Counted from the first letter of the stretch, positions 8,218-18,273 are shown. The stretch: DNA of 59,874 bases from Methylococcaceae bacterium (GCA_006844585.1 SPJM01000245.1:1-59874); one strand, 5' to 3'. Program-made: numbers and translations. The notes: generated by a model not told the origin, from the letters alone.

Positions 8218-9117
8218 ATGGCGAAACGAAAATCCGGGCGCAATATTCACGGAATATTGTTGCTGGATAAACGCGAAGGCGTATCTTCCAATCGCGCATT
8301 GCAGGAAGTTAAAAGACTTTTTAACGCCAATAAAGCCGGTCATACCGGTAGCCTGGATCCTTTAGCAACCGGCTTATTACCGCTGTGTTTCGGCGAGGCG
8401 ACTAAGGTATCGGGTTTAATGCTGGATGATCATAAGCGCTATACGACCACAGTGAAGTTGGGCGTGATGACCGATACCGGCGACGGCGAAGGTCAGATTA
8501 TCAAGCAAAAACTGGTTCCTGCGTTAAACGATGAAAAAATCAACGCTTGTTTAGATGCCTTTCACGGCGAGATTGAACAAGTGCCGCCTATGTACTCGGC
8601 ATTGAAACATCAAGGCAAAAAGCTTTATGAATTGGCCAGAGCCGGAGTGCATGTCGAGCGTAAGGCGCGAACCATTGAGATATTTGAATTAAAGCTTCTT
8701 GCCGCGTCCGAAAATGAGTTGGAGCTTGATGTTTATTGCTCTAAAGGGACTTATATCCGCTCTTTAGCTGAAGACATCGGCGCTTATTTAGGGACTTGCG
8801 CGACGGTTAAAACATTGCGTCGCACCGGCGCCGGGCGTTTTTCCATAGATCAGGCATTGAGCTGGGAGCAGTTGCAAGCGATGAGTCCGACGCAATTGGA
8901 GTCCGCTTTAATTGATGTAGACGCTCCTTTGCAGACTATGCCAGCAGTGCATGTTTCACAAGACCAGGCTTTGTGCATTCGCCAGGGACAGCAGTTACAT
9001 TTGAACGAGTCCATACAAGGTATGGTGAGAATGTATTGCGAACAGGTTTTTTTAGGTTTGGGGGAAATGCTAATGGATGGTAAACTAGCGCCCAAAAAAT
9101 TGTTTCATTTGACGTGA
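8218..9117 (+). CDS. truB: tRNA pseudouridine(55) synthase TruB
   Basis: This 299-residue enzyme makes pseudouridine 55 in the T-loop of tRNAs. The catalytic motif HTGSLDPLATGLLP with its aspartate is present near residues 43-56. The KLGVMTDTGDGEG, PPMYSALKHQGKKLYELAR and CSKGTYIRSLAEDIG motifs are also present. Length matches the bacterial family (about 300). It starts five bases after rbfA and is the last gene before the rpsO leader. Confidence 0.97.
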   Translation: MAKRKSGRNIHGILLLDKREGVSSNRALQEVKRLFNANKAGHTGSLDPLATGLLPLCFGEATKVSGLMLDDHKRYTTTVKLGVMTDTGDGEGQIIKQKLVPALNDEKINACLDAFHGEIEQVPPMYSALKHQGKKLYELARAGVHVERKARTIEIFELKLLAASENELELDVYCSKGTYIRSLAEDIGAYLGTCATVKTLRRTGAGRFSIDQALSWEQLQAMSPTQLESALIDVDAPLQTMPAVHVSQDQALCIRQGQQLHLNESIQGMVRMYCEQVFLGLGEMLMDGKLAPKKLFHLT

Positions 9118-9139
9118 TTATACGTCAAAATTTTGGTGT

Positions 9140-9176
9140 CCGGTTGCTACACCCTATAGTGGAAACCGGGCTTTTT
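9140..9176 (+). terminator. Stem-loop with T-run between truB and rpsO
   Basis: The outer stem CCGGTT/AACCGG (9140-9145, 9164-9169) encloses a small CAC/GTG stem. It is followed by GGCTTTTTAT. It may be a partial terminator separating truB from rpsO, or part of the rpsO leader that S15 binds in other gammaproteobacteria. The sequence alone does not decide this. Confidence 0.45.
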
Positions 9177-9228
9177 ATGTTATTGAAAAATAACTTAATT
9201 TTTACTCATTGATAGGGATTTAAAAACT

Positions 9229-9498
9229 ATGCCTTTTACAGCAGAACAAAAACAAGCCGTTATTGAAGAATACCGTATTTCAGAAACCGATACAGGTTCT
9301 CCTGAAGTGCAGGTTGCTTTATTAACTGCGCATATTACCCATTTAACTCCGCATTTTGCTGAGCACAAAAAAGACAATCATTCTCGTCGCGGTTTATTGA
9401 GAATGGTGAATCAACGTCGCAAATTGTTGGACTATCTGAAAAAGAAAGACGTGGCGCGCTATCGTACTTTAATCGAGCGTCTGGGTCTGCGTAAATAA
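9229..9498 (+). CDS. rpsO: 30S ribosomal protein S15
   Basis: This 89-residue primary 16S rRNA-binding protein has the full family sequence, including the block [20 protein letters not shown]. The [25 protein letters not shown] core and the C-terminal [12 protein letters not shown] also match. Length is exactly standard. It lies in the conserved truB-rpsO-pnp order, with a strong terminator directly downstream. Confidence 0.98.
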   Translation: MPFTAEQKQAVIEEYRISETDTGSPEVQVALLTAHITHLTPHFAEHKKDNHSRRGLLRMVNQRRKLLDYLKKKDVARYRTLIERLGLRK

Positions 9499-9506
9499 TT
9501 TGATGG

Positions 9507-9534
9507 AAACGGCGCTATAGCGCCGTTTTTTTAT
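9507..9534 (+). terminator. Rho-independent terminator after rpsO
   Basis: A perfect palindrome AACGGCGC-TATA-GCGCCGTT (9508-9527) is followed by a run of T residues. It ends the rpsO transcript. In E. coli some transcription reads through to pnp and RNase III cuts between the two genes, and a similar arrangement is possible here. Confidence 0.9.
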
Positions 9535-9579
9535 TATTTAATTTTTTTTCAAACAACCTTTTTATAAAGGAATCTTATA

Positions 9580-11667
9580 GTGAATCCTGTCAGGAAAGAA
9601 TTTCAATATGGTGGGCGTAAAGTCACTCTGGAAACCGGAGAAGTCGCTCGCCAAGCAAACGGCGCCGTAATCATTGATGTGGAAGGCACATCTTTATTGG
9701 TTTCGGTGGTAGGTAAAAAAGAAGCGACGGGCGGGGATTTTTTTCCGCTGACCGTCAATTATCAGGAAAAAGCTTATGCAGCGGGTAAAATTCCTGGTGG
9801 TTTTTTTAAACGTGAAGGCAGACCTTCTGAAAACGAAACGCTGATTTCACGATTGATCGATCGTCCTATTAGACCTCTTTTTCCTGATGGTTATACCAAT
9901 GAGGTTCAAGTCATTTTGACTGTGGTTTCCTTGAACCCGGAAGTAGATACCGAAATTCCTGCCATTTTGGGGACTTCCGCCGCATTGGCGGTATCCGGGT
10001 TGCCGTTTAACGGTCCGGTCGGGGCGGCTTGCGTCGGCTATCAAGAAGGCGAATATTTATTAAACCCTGCTGCTGAAGCTTTAAAAGAGTCTCAGCTGGC
10101 GTTGGTGGTTGCCGGTACTGAGCATGCTGTTTTAATGGTTGAATCAGAAGCTGATTTGCTGCCTGAAGAAGTTATGTTGGGTGCGGTGTTGTTTGGGCAT
10201 GAGCACATGCAGGTTGCTATAAATGCGATTAAAGAATTTGCTGCTGAAGTAGCTACGCCTTCAATTGAATGGACTGCGCCGGAAGTAGACCAAACTTTGG
10301 AAAGCCAAGTGATAGCGGATGCGGAAGCCGACATTCGAGAAGCTTATCAAATTGCCGAAAAATTGGTCAGACAAGATCGCTTGGGCGAAATTCGTTCGGC
10401 GATTATTGAAAAATATACCGCAGATGAACAATATGAAGAGCTGAAGATTCGCGATATTCTTGAGCATTTGGAAAAGAAAATCGTGCGTGGTTCTATTTTG
10501 AATGACAGCAAGCGAATTGACGGTCGTGATTTAGATAAAGTCAGACCGATTTCCGTACGCACCGGCGTATTGCCGAGAACTCACGGATCGGCTTTGTTTA
10601 CTCGCGGCGAGACGCAGGCTTTAGTGGTGACGACATTAGGCACCGATAGAGATGCGCAAATTATTGATGCCTTGGCCGGTGAATATAAAGATCCGTTTAT
10701 GTTGCATTATAACTTCCCGCCATATTGCGTTGGGGAAACCGGTTTTGTCGGTTCGCCGAAACGTCGTGAAATCGGTCACGGTCGATTGGCTAAACGCGGG
10801 GTTGGCGCAATCATGCCGAATATGGATGAATTTCCTTATGTCATTCGGGTGGTTTCTGAAATTACCGAGTCCAACGGTTCCAGCTCAATGGCTTCGGTTT
10901 GCGGCACCAGTTTGTCGTTGATGGATGCCGGGGTGCCGACCAAAGCGCCGGTTGCCGGTATCGCGATGGGCTTGATTAAAGAAGGCGATCAGTTTGCGGT
11001 ATTGTCTGACATTATGGGTGATGAGGATCATTTAGGCGATATGGATTTCAAAGTGGCGGGCGCCGAAGAAGGCATCACTGCTTTGCAAATGGATATCAAG
11101 ATCGACGGCATTACCCCGGAAATTATGAAAGTGGCTTTGGATCAGGCGAAACAAGGTCGTTTACATATTTTAGGCGAAATGAATAAAGCCTTGTCGAGCA
11201 ATCGTGAAGAAATGTCGGATTTCGCGCCGAGAATCATTACGATGAAAATCGACCCGAACAAGATTCGCGAGGTAATTGGTAAAGGCGGGGCGACCATTCG
11301 CAGTATTACCGAGCAAACCGGCGCCAGCGTTGATTTAACGGACGACGGCGTTGTTAATATTGCTTCCGTGGATAAAGCCGCCGGTGAAGAAGCGCGGACG
11401 ATTATCGAAAAAATTACCGCTGAAGTTGAAGTCGGTAAAATTTACGAAGGAAAAGTGGTTCGTTTAATGGACTTCGGCGCTTTCGTAACGATTTTACCGG
11501 GCAAAGACGGCTTAGTCCATATTTCACAAATCTCTGAAGAACGCGTTGAAAAAGTCAGCGATAAGTTATCTGAAGGCGATGTGGTTAAAGTGAAAGTACT
11601 GGAAATCGACCGTCAAGGACGGGTGAGATTGAGTATGAAAGCAGCGGATGTTGAATCCGAAGCCTAA
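9580..11667 (+). CDS. pnp: Polyribonucleotide nucleotidyltransferase (PNPase)
   Basis: This 695-residue trimeric exoribonuclease degrades RNA phosphorolytically and is a degradosome component. Domain order is RNase PH 1 (about 10-145, with [22 protein letters not shown]), an alpha-helical linker, RNase PH 2 (about 320-460, [10 protein letters not shown]), KH (about 548-610, [14 protein letters not shown]) and S1 (about 616-690, [19 protein letters not shown]). The start is GTG 9580 preceded by AAAGGA. Length is normal for the family (E. coli 711). Confidence 0.97.
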   Translation: MNPVRKEFQYGGRKVTLETGEVARQANGAVIIDVEGTSLLVSVVGKKEATGGDFFPLTVNYQEKAYAAGKIPGGFFKREGRPSENETLISRLIDRPIRPLFPDGYTNEVQVILTVVSLNPEVDTEIPAILGTSAALAVSGLPFNGPVGAACVGYQEGEYLLNPAAEALKESQLALVVAGTEHAVLMVESEADLLPEEVMLGAVLFGHEHMQVAINAIKEFAAEVATPSIEWTAPEVDQTLESQVIADAEADIREAYQIAEKLVRQDRLGEIRSAIIEKYTADEQYEELKIRDILEHLEKKIVRGSILNDSKRIDGRDLDKVRPISVRTGVLPRTHGSALFTRGETQALVVTTLGTDRDAQIIDALAGEYKDPFMLHYNFPPYCVGETGFVGSPKRREIGHGRLAKRGVGAIMPNMDEFPYVIRVVSEITESNGSSSMASVCGTSLSLMDAGVPTKAPVAGIAMGLIKEGDQFAVLSDIMGDEDHLGDMDFKVAGAEEGITALQMDIKIDGITPEIMKVALDQAKQGRLHILGEMNKALSSNREEMSDFAPRIITMKIDPNKIREVIGKGGATIRSITEQTGASVDLTDDGVVNIASVDKAAGEEARTIIEKITAEVEVGKIYEGKVVRLMDFGAFVTILPGKDGLVHISQISEERVEKVSDKLSEGDVVKVKVLEIDRQGRVRLSMKAADVESEA

Positions 11668-11690
11668 AATTGCGCTGATTTTCGTTTAAA

Positions 11691-11721
11691 AAATAAAAAA
11701 GGGCTGGAAAGCCCTTTTTTT
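11691..11721. terminator. Bidirectional-type terminator after pnp
   Basis: The stem GGGCT/AGCCC (11701-11705, 11710-11714) with a GGAA loop is flanked by an A-tract before and a T-tract after. The A and T tracts extend the helix. It lies 33 bases after the pnp stop. Confidence 0.88.
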
Positions 11722-11732
11722 ATGTGCTGTTG

Positions 11733-11882
11733 GGAAGCTGGGGCTTCCAGAACAAGTTTCCCAAGCAGGAGCTTGGGAAACAGCAAAAATCAGTACCACA
11801 TAAATAATTGATAAATTGAGGCGCAGGCTAAAGCCTGCGCCCCAAGTTTTTGAATATTATTTATTATCGGACTGAAGTCCGA
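11733..11882. repeat. Cluster of four perfect palindromes
   Basis: Four unrelated perfect dyads occur in 150 bases. They are GGAAGC/GCTTCC (11733-11748); GTTTCCCAAGC/GCTTGGGAAAC with an AGGA loop (11756-11781); GGCGCAGGCT/AGCCTGCGCC with an AA loop (11820-11841); and TCGGACT/AGTCCGA with a GA loop (11867-11882). They have no T-run and do not look like terminators. Such short palindromes are typical of repeat families scattered between genes in large gammaproteobacterial genomes. No gene is seen in 11668-11938. Confidence 0.7.
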
Positions 11883-11938
11883 CTTACGATTTGCCTATAC
11901 GGTACAGTGTATGTACAGTTAAATAAGCTGGGTAAAAT

Positions 11939-12574
11939 ATGCAGGAAAAAATAACTTTTGACCCATTGTGCCGCTTGTGTCCGCGTTTGGCGGTTTTTTT
12001 GGATGAAGTCAAACTCAAGCATCCGCAATATCATGCCGCGCCGGTGGCGGCGTTCGGCGATAATAAGCCTAAATTATTGATTGTCGGTTTAGCGCCGGGT
12101 ATGCATGGGGCAAACGCCACCGGCAGGCCGTTTACCGGCGATTACGCGGGTTTGCTGCTGTATCAAACGCTTTATAAGTTTGGTTACGCCAATCAAGCGG
12201 AATCTACGGCATTGGATGACGGTTTACAGTTGAAGGATTGTAAAATTACCAATGCGGTCAAATGTCTGCCGCCGCAAAATAAACCGCTGGGTGTTGAGAT
12301 TAATCAATGTAATGGTTTTTTGGCGCTGGAATTAGAACAGTTGACGGATGAGGCGATTGTCTTAGCTTTGGGCAATATCGCCCATCAAGCGGTGCTGAAG
12401 GCCTATGGTTTGAAATTAAGCGCGGCAAAATTCGCCCATAATAGCTGTTTTGCTTTGCCTGACGGTAAGACTTTGGTTAGCTCTTATCATTGCAGTCGTT
12501 ACAATATTCAAACCAAAAGATTGACCGAGTCAATGTTCCATGATGTCTTTGAACAAATACGGCTATTGAGCTGA
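11939..12574 (+). CDS. Uracil-DNA glycosylase, Fe-S type (family 5-like)
   Basis: This 211-residue base-excision repair enzyme is predicted to remove uracil or deaminated bases from DNA. Motif 1 is VGLAPGMHGANATGRPFTGD, which matches the UDGb/family 5 pattern better than family 4. Cysteines that could hold the 4Fe-4S cluster are seen in CRLCPR and KCLPP, with another near SSYHCSRYN, which sits where the catalytic His motif is expected. It stands 20 bases before uvrC and probably shares its transcript, giving a small DNA-repair unit. The family is clear, the exact subfamily is my judgement. Confidence 0.85.
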   Translation: MQEKITFDPLCRLCPRLAVFLDEVKLKHPQYHAAPVAAFGDNKPKLLIVGLAPGMHGANATGRPFTGDYAGLLLYQTLYKFGYANQAESTALDDGLQLKDCKITNAVKCLPPQNKPLGVEINQCNGFLALELEQLTDEAIVLALGNIAHQAVLKAYGLKLSAAKFAHNSCFALPDGKTLVSSYHCSRYNIQTKRLTESMFHDVFEQIRLLS

Positions 12575-12594
12575 AAATCGCAGGCCGAGTTAAG

Positions 12595-14433
12595 GTGGTG
12601 GAAGAAAAACAGGCTGAACCGTTTGATGTTAAAGCGTTTTTAAAAACGCTGACGCAAATGCCGGGCATTTATAAAATGCTGGATGAAAAGCATGAAATCA
12701 TTTATATCGGCAAGGCGAAAAATTTAAAAAACCGCGTTTCCAGTTATTTTCGCAGTCAATCCGCGTCACCTAAACAACAAGCAATGGTGGCGAAAATCGC
12801 AGCCATCGAGGTGACTGTTACCCATACCGAGGGCGAAGCTTTATTGCTGGAAAGCCAGCAAATCAAACGCTATAAGCCGCGCTATAATATTTGTTTGCGC
12901 GACGATAAGTCGTATCCTTATATTTTTATTTCCACCGAACATCCTTTTCCGCAAATTACTTTTCATCGCGGCGCGAAAAAACGTAAGGGTCAATATTTCG
13001 GTCCTTATCCCAGCGCCGGGGCTGTTAAAGAAACGCTGAAGCTTTTGCAAAAGATTTTTCCGGTGCGCCAATGCGATGATTCTTATTACAATAATCGCAC
13101 CCGACCGTGCCTGCAATATCAAATCGAGCGCTGCACGGCGCCTTGCGTCGGCCTGGTAGCGAATGAGGTTTATCAAGAGGATTTGCAAAATACCGTCTTT
13201 TTTCTGCAAGGGAAAGGCAATCAGTTGATTGAATTATTGATTGAAAAGATGGAAAATGCATCTACTCGGTTGGATTTTGAGCAGGCGGCCGTTTACCGCG
13301 ATCAGATTGTCAGATTGCGCTCTGTGTTGGAAAAACATTTTGTTCACGGCGAGAAGGGCGATGTGGATATTGTGGCCTGCGCCGCGAAAGCAGGCGTTGC
13401 TTGTGTGCAGGTGTTTTTTATTCGCAACGGTCAAAATCTGGGTAACAAGATTTTCTTTCCCAAAATGACGGATCAGTATGAGTCGGGCAGTATCCTGCAG
13501 GCGTTTATCAGTCAATATTATTTGGATAAACAGTTGCCTTATGAGTTAATTGTTAGTCATCCGCTGGCAGAAACAGATTTGTTGACGGAAGTATTATCAG
13601 CGCAAGCTAAACATAATTTAAGCATTACCGCCAATGTGCGCGGCGAGCGTTTAAAATGGCTGCAAATGGCGATGACGAATGCCGAAAATGCGCTCAATAG
13701 TAAATTGGCCGACAAACAAGGCGTTTATGCGCGTTTTTTAAGTTTACAGGAAGAGTTGGGTTGTCCGGATGTGCCTGCGCGGCTGGAATGTTTTGACATC
13801 AGCCATACCCAAGGCCATCAAACAGTGGCTTCATGCGTTGTTTTTGATCGGGAAGGACCGGTCAAATCGGCTTACCGGCGATTCAATATAGAAAATATTA
13901 CCGCAGGCGATGATTATGCGGCTATTCATCAGGCTGTTTATCGACGTTTTAAACGTTTGAAAAAAGGCGAACATCCGGCGCCGGATATTCTCTTTATCGA
14001 TGGCGGTCGCGGTCAGGTGAACGAAGCGCAAAAGGCGTTGGCGGAATTAGGGTTAAATGATGTTATGATAGTGGGCGTTTCTAAAGGTCCTGATCGTAAA
14101 GCCGGGATGGAAAAAATTATTTTGCCGGATCAACAACACGCTTTAGATGTCAATCCCGGCGCCAGCGCTTTATTGCTGATTCAACATATCCGCGATGAGG
14201 CGCATCGATTTGCGATCACAGGACACCGGCAGCGAAGGGCTAAGGCGCAGAAAAAATCGGTGCTGGAAAGCATCAACGGATTAGGGCCGAAAAGAAGACA
14301 GAATTTATTGAAACAGTTTGGGGGCCTACAGGGCGTATCAAACGCCGGGGTCGATGCATTGGCCGGCGTTGAAGGTATCAGTCGGCAATTAGCGCAAAGA
14401 ATTTACGATATATTTCATCATCAAGATGGTTGA
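12595..14433 (+). CDS. uvrC: Excinuclease ABC subunit C
   Basis: This 612-residue nuclease makes both incisions in nucleotide excision repair. Domains in order are GIY-YIG (about 20-97, PGIYKMLDEKHEIIYIGKAK), a UVR motif that binds UvrB (about 205-240), the RNase H-like second nuclease domain (about 385-540, with ECFDISHTQG and LFIDGGRGQVN) and tandem HhH (about 555-612). The start is GTG 12595 preceded by GAGTTAAGG. GTG 12598 in the same frame is an equal alternative. It overlaps pgsA by 8 bases, the conserved uvrC-pgsA pairing. Confidence 0.97.
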   Translation: MVEEKQAEPFDVKAFLKTLTQMPGIYKMLDEKHEIIYIGKAKNLKNRVSSYFRSQSASPKQQAMVAKIAAIEVTVTHTEGEALLLESQQIKRYKPRYNICLRDDKSYPYIFISTEHPFPQITFHRGAKKRKGQYFGPYPSAGAVKETLKLLQKIFPVRQCDDSYYNNRTRPCLQYQIERCTAPCVGLVANEVYQEDLQNTVFFLQGKGNQLIELLIEKMENASTRLDFEQAAVYRDQIVRLRSVLEKHFVHGEKGDVDIVACAAKAGVACVQVFFIRNGQNLGNKIFFPKMTDQYESGSILQAFISQYYLDKQLPYELIVSHPLAETDLLTEVLSAQAKHNLSITANVRGERLKWLQMAMTNAENALNSKLADKQGVYARFLSLQEELGCPDVPARLECFDISHTQGHQTVASCVVFDREGPVKSAYRRFNIENITAGDDYAAIHQAVYRRFKRLKKGEHPAPDILFIDGGRGQVNEAQKALAELGLNDVMIVGVSKGPDRKAGMEKIILPDQQHALDVNPGASALLLIQHIRDEAHRFAITGHRQRRAKAQKKSVLESINGLGPKRRQNLLKQFGGLQGVSNAGVDALAGVEGISRQLAQRIYDIFHHQDG

Positions 14434-14986
14434 TCAATTTAATTTACCCACCTATTTAACTTTACTACGCATCGCCATGATTCCTTTATTGGCGATTGTC
14501 TTTTATTTACCTTGGGAATATTCCAATATTGCCTGTACGGGTATATTTATTTTAGCCGGTTTTACCGATTGGTTGGATGGTTATTTAGCCCGAAAAATGC
14601 AGTTGGAAACCGCTTTCGGAGCCTTTTTGGATCCGGTAGCGGATAAATTGATGGTAACCATTGTTTTAGTTTTGTTAGTGCAGTCAGAGGCCTCGCTTTA
14701 CCTGGCGATACCTGCTGCGGTTATTATCGGCAGAGAAATTACCATAGCTTCGTTGCGTGAATGGATGGCGGAAATCGGTCAACGGGCTAAAGTTAAAGTT
14801 TCACGTTTAGGAAAATGGAAAACCACCCTGCAAATGACGGCGATTGGTTTTCTTCTCTATCATGATGATGTGATCGGAATACCTGTCAATATTACGGGTT
14901 ATATTCTGCTATATGGGGCGGCTATTTTAACTTTATGGTCTATGGTCAATTATTTGGTAGCCGCATTTGAAACTTTAAGAGAGTAG
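14426..14986 (+). CDS. pgsA: CDP-diacylglycerol--glycerol-3-phosphate 3-phosphatidyltransferase
   Basis: This 186-residue inner-membrane enzyme makes phosphatidylglycerophosphate, the committed step to phosphatidylglycerol and cardiolipin. The CDP-alcohol phosphotransferase signature DG-x2-AR-x8-G-x3-D-x3-D is complete in DGYLARKMQLETAFGAFLDP. There are about five hydrophobic helices. Its start overlaps the uvrC end. No tRNA gene follows, unlike E. coli where glyW-cysT-leuZ lie downstream. Confidence 0.96.
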   Translation: MVDQFNLPTYLTLLRIAMIPLLAIVFYLPWEYSNIACTGIFILAGFTDWLDGYLARKMQLETAFGAFLDPVADKLMVTIVLVLLVQSEASLYLAIPAAVIIGREITIASLREWMAEIGQRAKVKVSRLGKWKTTLQMTAIGFLLYHDDVIGIPVNITGYILLYGAAILTLWSMVNYLVAAFETLRE

Positions 14987-15109
14987 AGTTATTTATAAAC
15001 CCCTTTTGGATTGTTTTTGGAATTTGCTTATGCGATTTCACCCATTCAAAAAGAGTATAAATAGTTTTATGGAAAAGATTAACGGTTGATCAAACCGTGT
15101 ATTAAACAC

Positions 15110-15709
15110 ATGGATAATGAAAATAAAGAACAACAAAAGACAGTGTTGACTAAAGATGATGTTTTACTGACTTCGCTAAAGCTTTTTGCCGATAAAGGCT
15201 ATTTCAATACATCATTAACTGATATTAAAGACGCATTGGAGATAAAAACCACCCGCGGCATTTATCAACATTTTAAAACTAAGCAGGCAATAGCTGAAAC
15301 GCTGTATGAAAATATTTTGGATAGCCTGAGTATTTCAATTGATGATATAAGGCGACGCAACAGACGAAGTTCAGAGCAATTACGGGAGATAGTCGATTTA
15401 TTGTTTAAATTAACCGATGAGGCTCCGGAAGTGATGAAGTTTTTATTGCAGTTGCGGGTTGAGGAATTTCTGCCTGAACAAAAACCGTTGATGGAAACGG
15501 CGCCGTATACCAAAATTAAGCGTATTTTTCAGAGCGGTATTAAGGAAGGCGAGTTGCGTTCAATTGATCCGAACTTGGCTTATGTGTATTTTTTCGGCAT
15601 TATTAATCAGGCCTTAATTATGGTTTTGAATGGTGTATTGAATAAAAACGCCGATAGCTATCAATCTCAAGTGTGGATGACGGCCTGGGCCAGTATTGTA
15701 AAAAAATGA
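15110..15709 (+). CDS. TetR/AcrR-family transcriptional regulator
   Basis: This 199-residue protein has an N-terminal TetR helix-turn-helix (about 16-62: LLTSLKLFADKGYFNTSLTDI, then TRGIYQHFKTKQAIAETLY) and an all-helical C-terminal ligand/dimer domain. ATG 15110 is chosen over an upstream TTG at 15086 because the extra residues are not conserved and no better ribosome site is seen. It is isolated, about 120 bases after pgsA, with no obvious adjacent target. Ligand and regulon cannot be predicted. Confidence 0.85.
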   Translation: MDNENKEQQKTVLTKDDVLLTSLKLFADKGYFNTSLTDIKDALEIKTTRGIYQHFKTKQAIAETLYENILDSLSISIDDIRRRNRRSSEQLREIVDLLFKLTDEAPEVMKFLLQLRVEEFLPEQKPLMETAPYTKIKRIFQSGIKEGELRSIDPNLAYVYFFGIINQALIMVLNGVLNKNADSYQSQVWMTAWASIVKK

Positions 15710-15733
15710 TTATACTTCGCACGCATGTTGTAG

Positions 15734-15751
15734 GTCGGGCGTCAGCTCGAC
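15734..15751. repeat. Short palindromic repeat fragment
   Basis: The dyad GTCGGGC/GCTCGAC (15734-15740, 15745-15751, one G-T pair) with a 4-base loop lies between the TetR gene and miaB. It resembles the TAGGTCGGGC-type intergenic palindromes common in these genomes. Downstream, a perfect -10-like TATAAT (15814-15819) lacks a good -35 at the proper distance, so no miaB promoter is called. Confidence 0.45.
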
Positions 15752-15868
15752 ATAAGGCCGAATGTTTAACTTGTATGTTCGTTTAACACATACCCTATAA
15801 TTTGATTACACGCTATAATGGCGGGTTTATTTACAGTAGATTAATGTAGTTGGAGTATCTACGAAACA

Positions 15869-17224
15869 ATGACAGAGAAACTTTATATTCAAACTAATGG
15901 TTGTCAGATGAATGAATACGATTCCGATAAAATGCGGGACGTATTACAGGCATCTCATCATTTGGAAATGACCGATGATCCTGCACAAGCGGATGTTTTA
16001 TTATTAAATACCTGTTCCATACGAGAAAAAGCTCAGGAAAAAGTGTTTTCGGCTATCGGTCGCTGGAAAAAAATCAAGGATAAAAAACCGGGAATTGTGA
16101 TCGGCGTAGGCGGTTGCGTCGCCAGCCAGGAAGGCGAGGCCATACAAAAACGCGCGCCTTATGTTGATATTGTATTCGGGCCGCAAACCCTGCACCGATT
16201 GCCGGAGTTATTGAATCAAGCTCGCAACGAGCAGCGTAAGGTAGTCGATATTTCATTTCCGGAAATTGAAAAATTCGATGCCTTGCCGGAACCGAGAGCC
16301 GAAGGGCCAAAAGCCTTTGTTTCAGTCATGGAAGGCTGTAGTAAATATTGCACCTATTGCGTGGTGCCTTATACTCGCGGCGAAGAAATTAGTCGCCCGC
16401 TCAATGATGTTATCGCTGAAATCAGCTTTTTGGCTGAACAAGGTGTGCGGGAAATCAATCTATTAGGGCAGAATGTTAATGCTTTCCGGGGCGAAATGGA
16501 AGACGGCGAGATTGCCGATTTTAGTTTGTTGTTACATTATGTCGCCGCTGTCGAAGGCATAGAGCGGATTCGCTTCACAACTTCCCATCCACTGGAGTTC
16601 ACTGATGATATCATCGAAGCGTTCGCAGAAATTCCGCAATTGGTGAATCATTTGCATTTACCGGTGCAAAGCGGCAATAACCGCATTTTATCGGAAATGA
16701 AAAGAGGGCATACGCGTGAGGAGTACCTTGAAATCATGCGAAAAATTAAAGCGGTGAGACCCGGGATTAGTTTGTCTTCCGACTTCATTATCGGCTTTCC
16801 GGGCGAAACCGAAGCTGAATTTGAGGATACTATGGCTTTGATTGAAGAAATCGGCTTCGATTTTTCCTATAGCTTCATCTTTAGCCCCAGACCGGGAACC
16901 CCGGCCGCGGACTATCCGGATGATGTCAGTGTTGATGAAAAGAAATTACGCCTGGCGCGCTTGCAAAAACGATTGGATGAGATGACGCAAGCGATTTCGC
17001 AATCTATGGTCAATACAGTTCAAAGTGTTTTGGTCGAAGGCAAATCGAAAAAGAATCCTTTATTTATGTCGGGCCGCACAGAAAACAATCGTGTGGTGAA
17101 TTTTGCCGCCCACCCGCGTTTGGCGGGTCAATTTGTCGATGTTTTGATCACCGAAGCCTTGCCGAATTCGTTAAGAGGGCGCATGGTTGAATCTTCAATG
17201 GATAAAATTCTGCAAACCGCATAA
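15869..17224 (+). CDS. miaB: tRNA-2-methylthio-N6-dimethylallyladenosine synthase MiaB
   Basis: This 451-residue radical-SAM methylthiotransferase modifies A37 of tRNAs reading UNN codons. The N-terminal UPF0004 domain has its cluster cysteines in [19 protein letters not shown] and GGCVAS. The radical-SAM motif is C157-x3-C161-x2-C164 (CSKYCTYC). A C-terminal TRAM domain follows (about 375-440). The length and the motif [11 protein letters not shown] identify MiaB rather than RimO or MtaB. It is the first gene of the miaB-ybeZ-ybeY-corC block conserved in gammaproteobacteria. Confidence 0.97.
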   Translation: MTEKLYIQTNGCQMNEYDSDKMRDVLQASHHLEMTDDPAQADVLLLNTCSIREKAQEKVFSAIGRWKKIKDKKPGIVIGVGGCVASQEGEAIQKRAPYVDIVFGPQTLHRLPELLNQARNEQRKVVDISFPEIEKFDALPEPRAEGPKAFVSVMEGCSKYCTYCVVPYTRGEEISRPLNDVIAEISFLAEQGVREINLLGQNVNAFRGEMEDGEIADFSLLLHYVAAVEGIERIRFTTSHPLEFTDDIIEAFAEIPQLVNHLHLPVQSGNNRILSEMKRGHTREEYLEIMRKIKAVRPGISLSSDFIIGFPGETEAEFEDTMALIEEIGFDFSYSFIFSPRPGTPAADYPDDVSVDEKKLRLARLQKRLDEMTQAISQSMVNTVQSVLVEGKSKKNPLFMSGRTENNRVVNFAAHPRLAGQFVDVLITEALPNSLRGRMVESSMDKILQTA

Positions 17225-17227
17225 GCT

Positions 17228-18217
17228 TTGAATATCCCAATCAGTTCACAAGAAATCACCTTATTGCCCGCTGATAATCATCGATTATCCAATTTTTGCG
17301 GGCAATTCGATAGTCATCTTCGTCAAATAGAAAAACGCCTGCATGTTGAAATTGCCAATCGCGGCCACCATTTTAAGATTCAAGGACAGGCTGTTGCCGT
17401 TCAGGCAGCCTGCGCTATTATGGAAAAATTATTTACGATGACCGAACAGGAAGAATTAACTCCGGAACAGGTACATTTGGCGCTGCAAGATGCAAATGTT
17501 GACCAGCTCGTGCAAAACTCCGAAACTTCAAAAAAAGAGTCTGCAGATCAGGTTGTGATAAAAACCAAACGCGGCGTGATTAAAGGCCGAGGTGAAAATC
17601 AACAAAATTATTTGCGAAAAATCTTAAGCCATGACATCAATTTCGGGGTAGGTCCGGCGGGCACCGGGAAAACTTATCTGGCCGTTGCTTGCGCAGTCGA
17701 ATCTTTATTGAAAGAGGAGGTTAGGCGCATTGTTTTAGTCAGACCGGCGGTTGAAGCCGGTGAAAAGCTGGGCTTTCTGCCGGGCGATATGGCGCAAAAA
17801 GTCGATCCTTATCTAAGACCCTTATATGATGCCTTATATGAAATGCTAGGCTTTGAAAAAGTCGACAAGCTGATCGAGCGCAATATCATTGAAGTTGCGC
17901 CGCTGGCCTTTATGCGCGGTCGCACATTAAATGATTCATTTATTATTCTGGATGAAGCGCAGAACACCACTACTGAACAAATTAAAATGTTTTTAACCCG
18001 GGTAGGGTTTGGCTCAACCGCTGTGGTCACTGGCGATATTACTCAAATTGATTTACCCAATGAAAAAATGTCGGGGTTGATTCATGTGTTGAAAGTTTTA
18101 GACAATGTTGAGGGCATCAGCTTCACTTTCTTCGGCGTCAAAGACGTGGTCAGGCATCCTTTAGTGCAACGAATTATCGGCGCTTATGAACGTTATGAAC
18201 AGAAACAGGAACGTTAA
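17228..18217 (+). CDS. ybeZ: PhoH-like ATPase YbeZ
   Basis: This 329-residue PhoH-family P-loop NTPase has a small N-terminal KH-like region (about 1-100), a Walker A motif GPAGTGKTYLA (near 141) and a Walker B motif FIILDEAQNTT (near 238). TRVGFGSTAVVTGDITQIDLP follows. In E. coli YbeZ pairs with YbeY in rRNA handling, and the ybeY gene follows here. The start codon is TTG 17228, three bases after the miaB stop, with no ATG at the conserved N-terminus. Length is close to E. coli YbeZ (346). Confidence 0.94.
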   Translation: MNIPISSQEITLLPADNHRLSNFCGQFDSHLRQIEKRLHVEIANRGHHFKIQGQAVAVQAACAIMEKLFTMTEQEELTPEQVHLALQDANVDQLVQNSETSKKESADQVVIKTKRGVIKGRGENQQNYLRKILSHDINFGVGPAGTGKTYLAVACAVESLLKEEVRRIVLVRPAVEAGEKLGFLPGDMAQKVDPYLRPLYDALYEMLGFEKVDKLIERNIIEVAPLAFMRGRTLNDSFIILDEAQNTTTEQIKMFLTRVGFGSTAVVTGDITQIDLPNEKMSGLIHVLKVLDNVEGISFTFFGVKDVVRHPLVQRIIGAYERYEQKQER

Positions 18218-18273
18218 TTCAGCCTTTGCTTTTCAAGTAATCAACATTTTCCAGACTCGGTTTTGAAATCGGC

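Noticed and set aside
14987-15109. tRNA genes after pgsA, as in E. coli
   Set aside because: No cloverleaf or T-loop GTTCRANNC pattern was found in this gap.
15814-15819. Perfect -10 TATAAT as the miaB promoter
   Set aside because: At 17 bases upstream only TACCCT is found, a poor -35. A second TATAAT nearby is also badly spaced.
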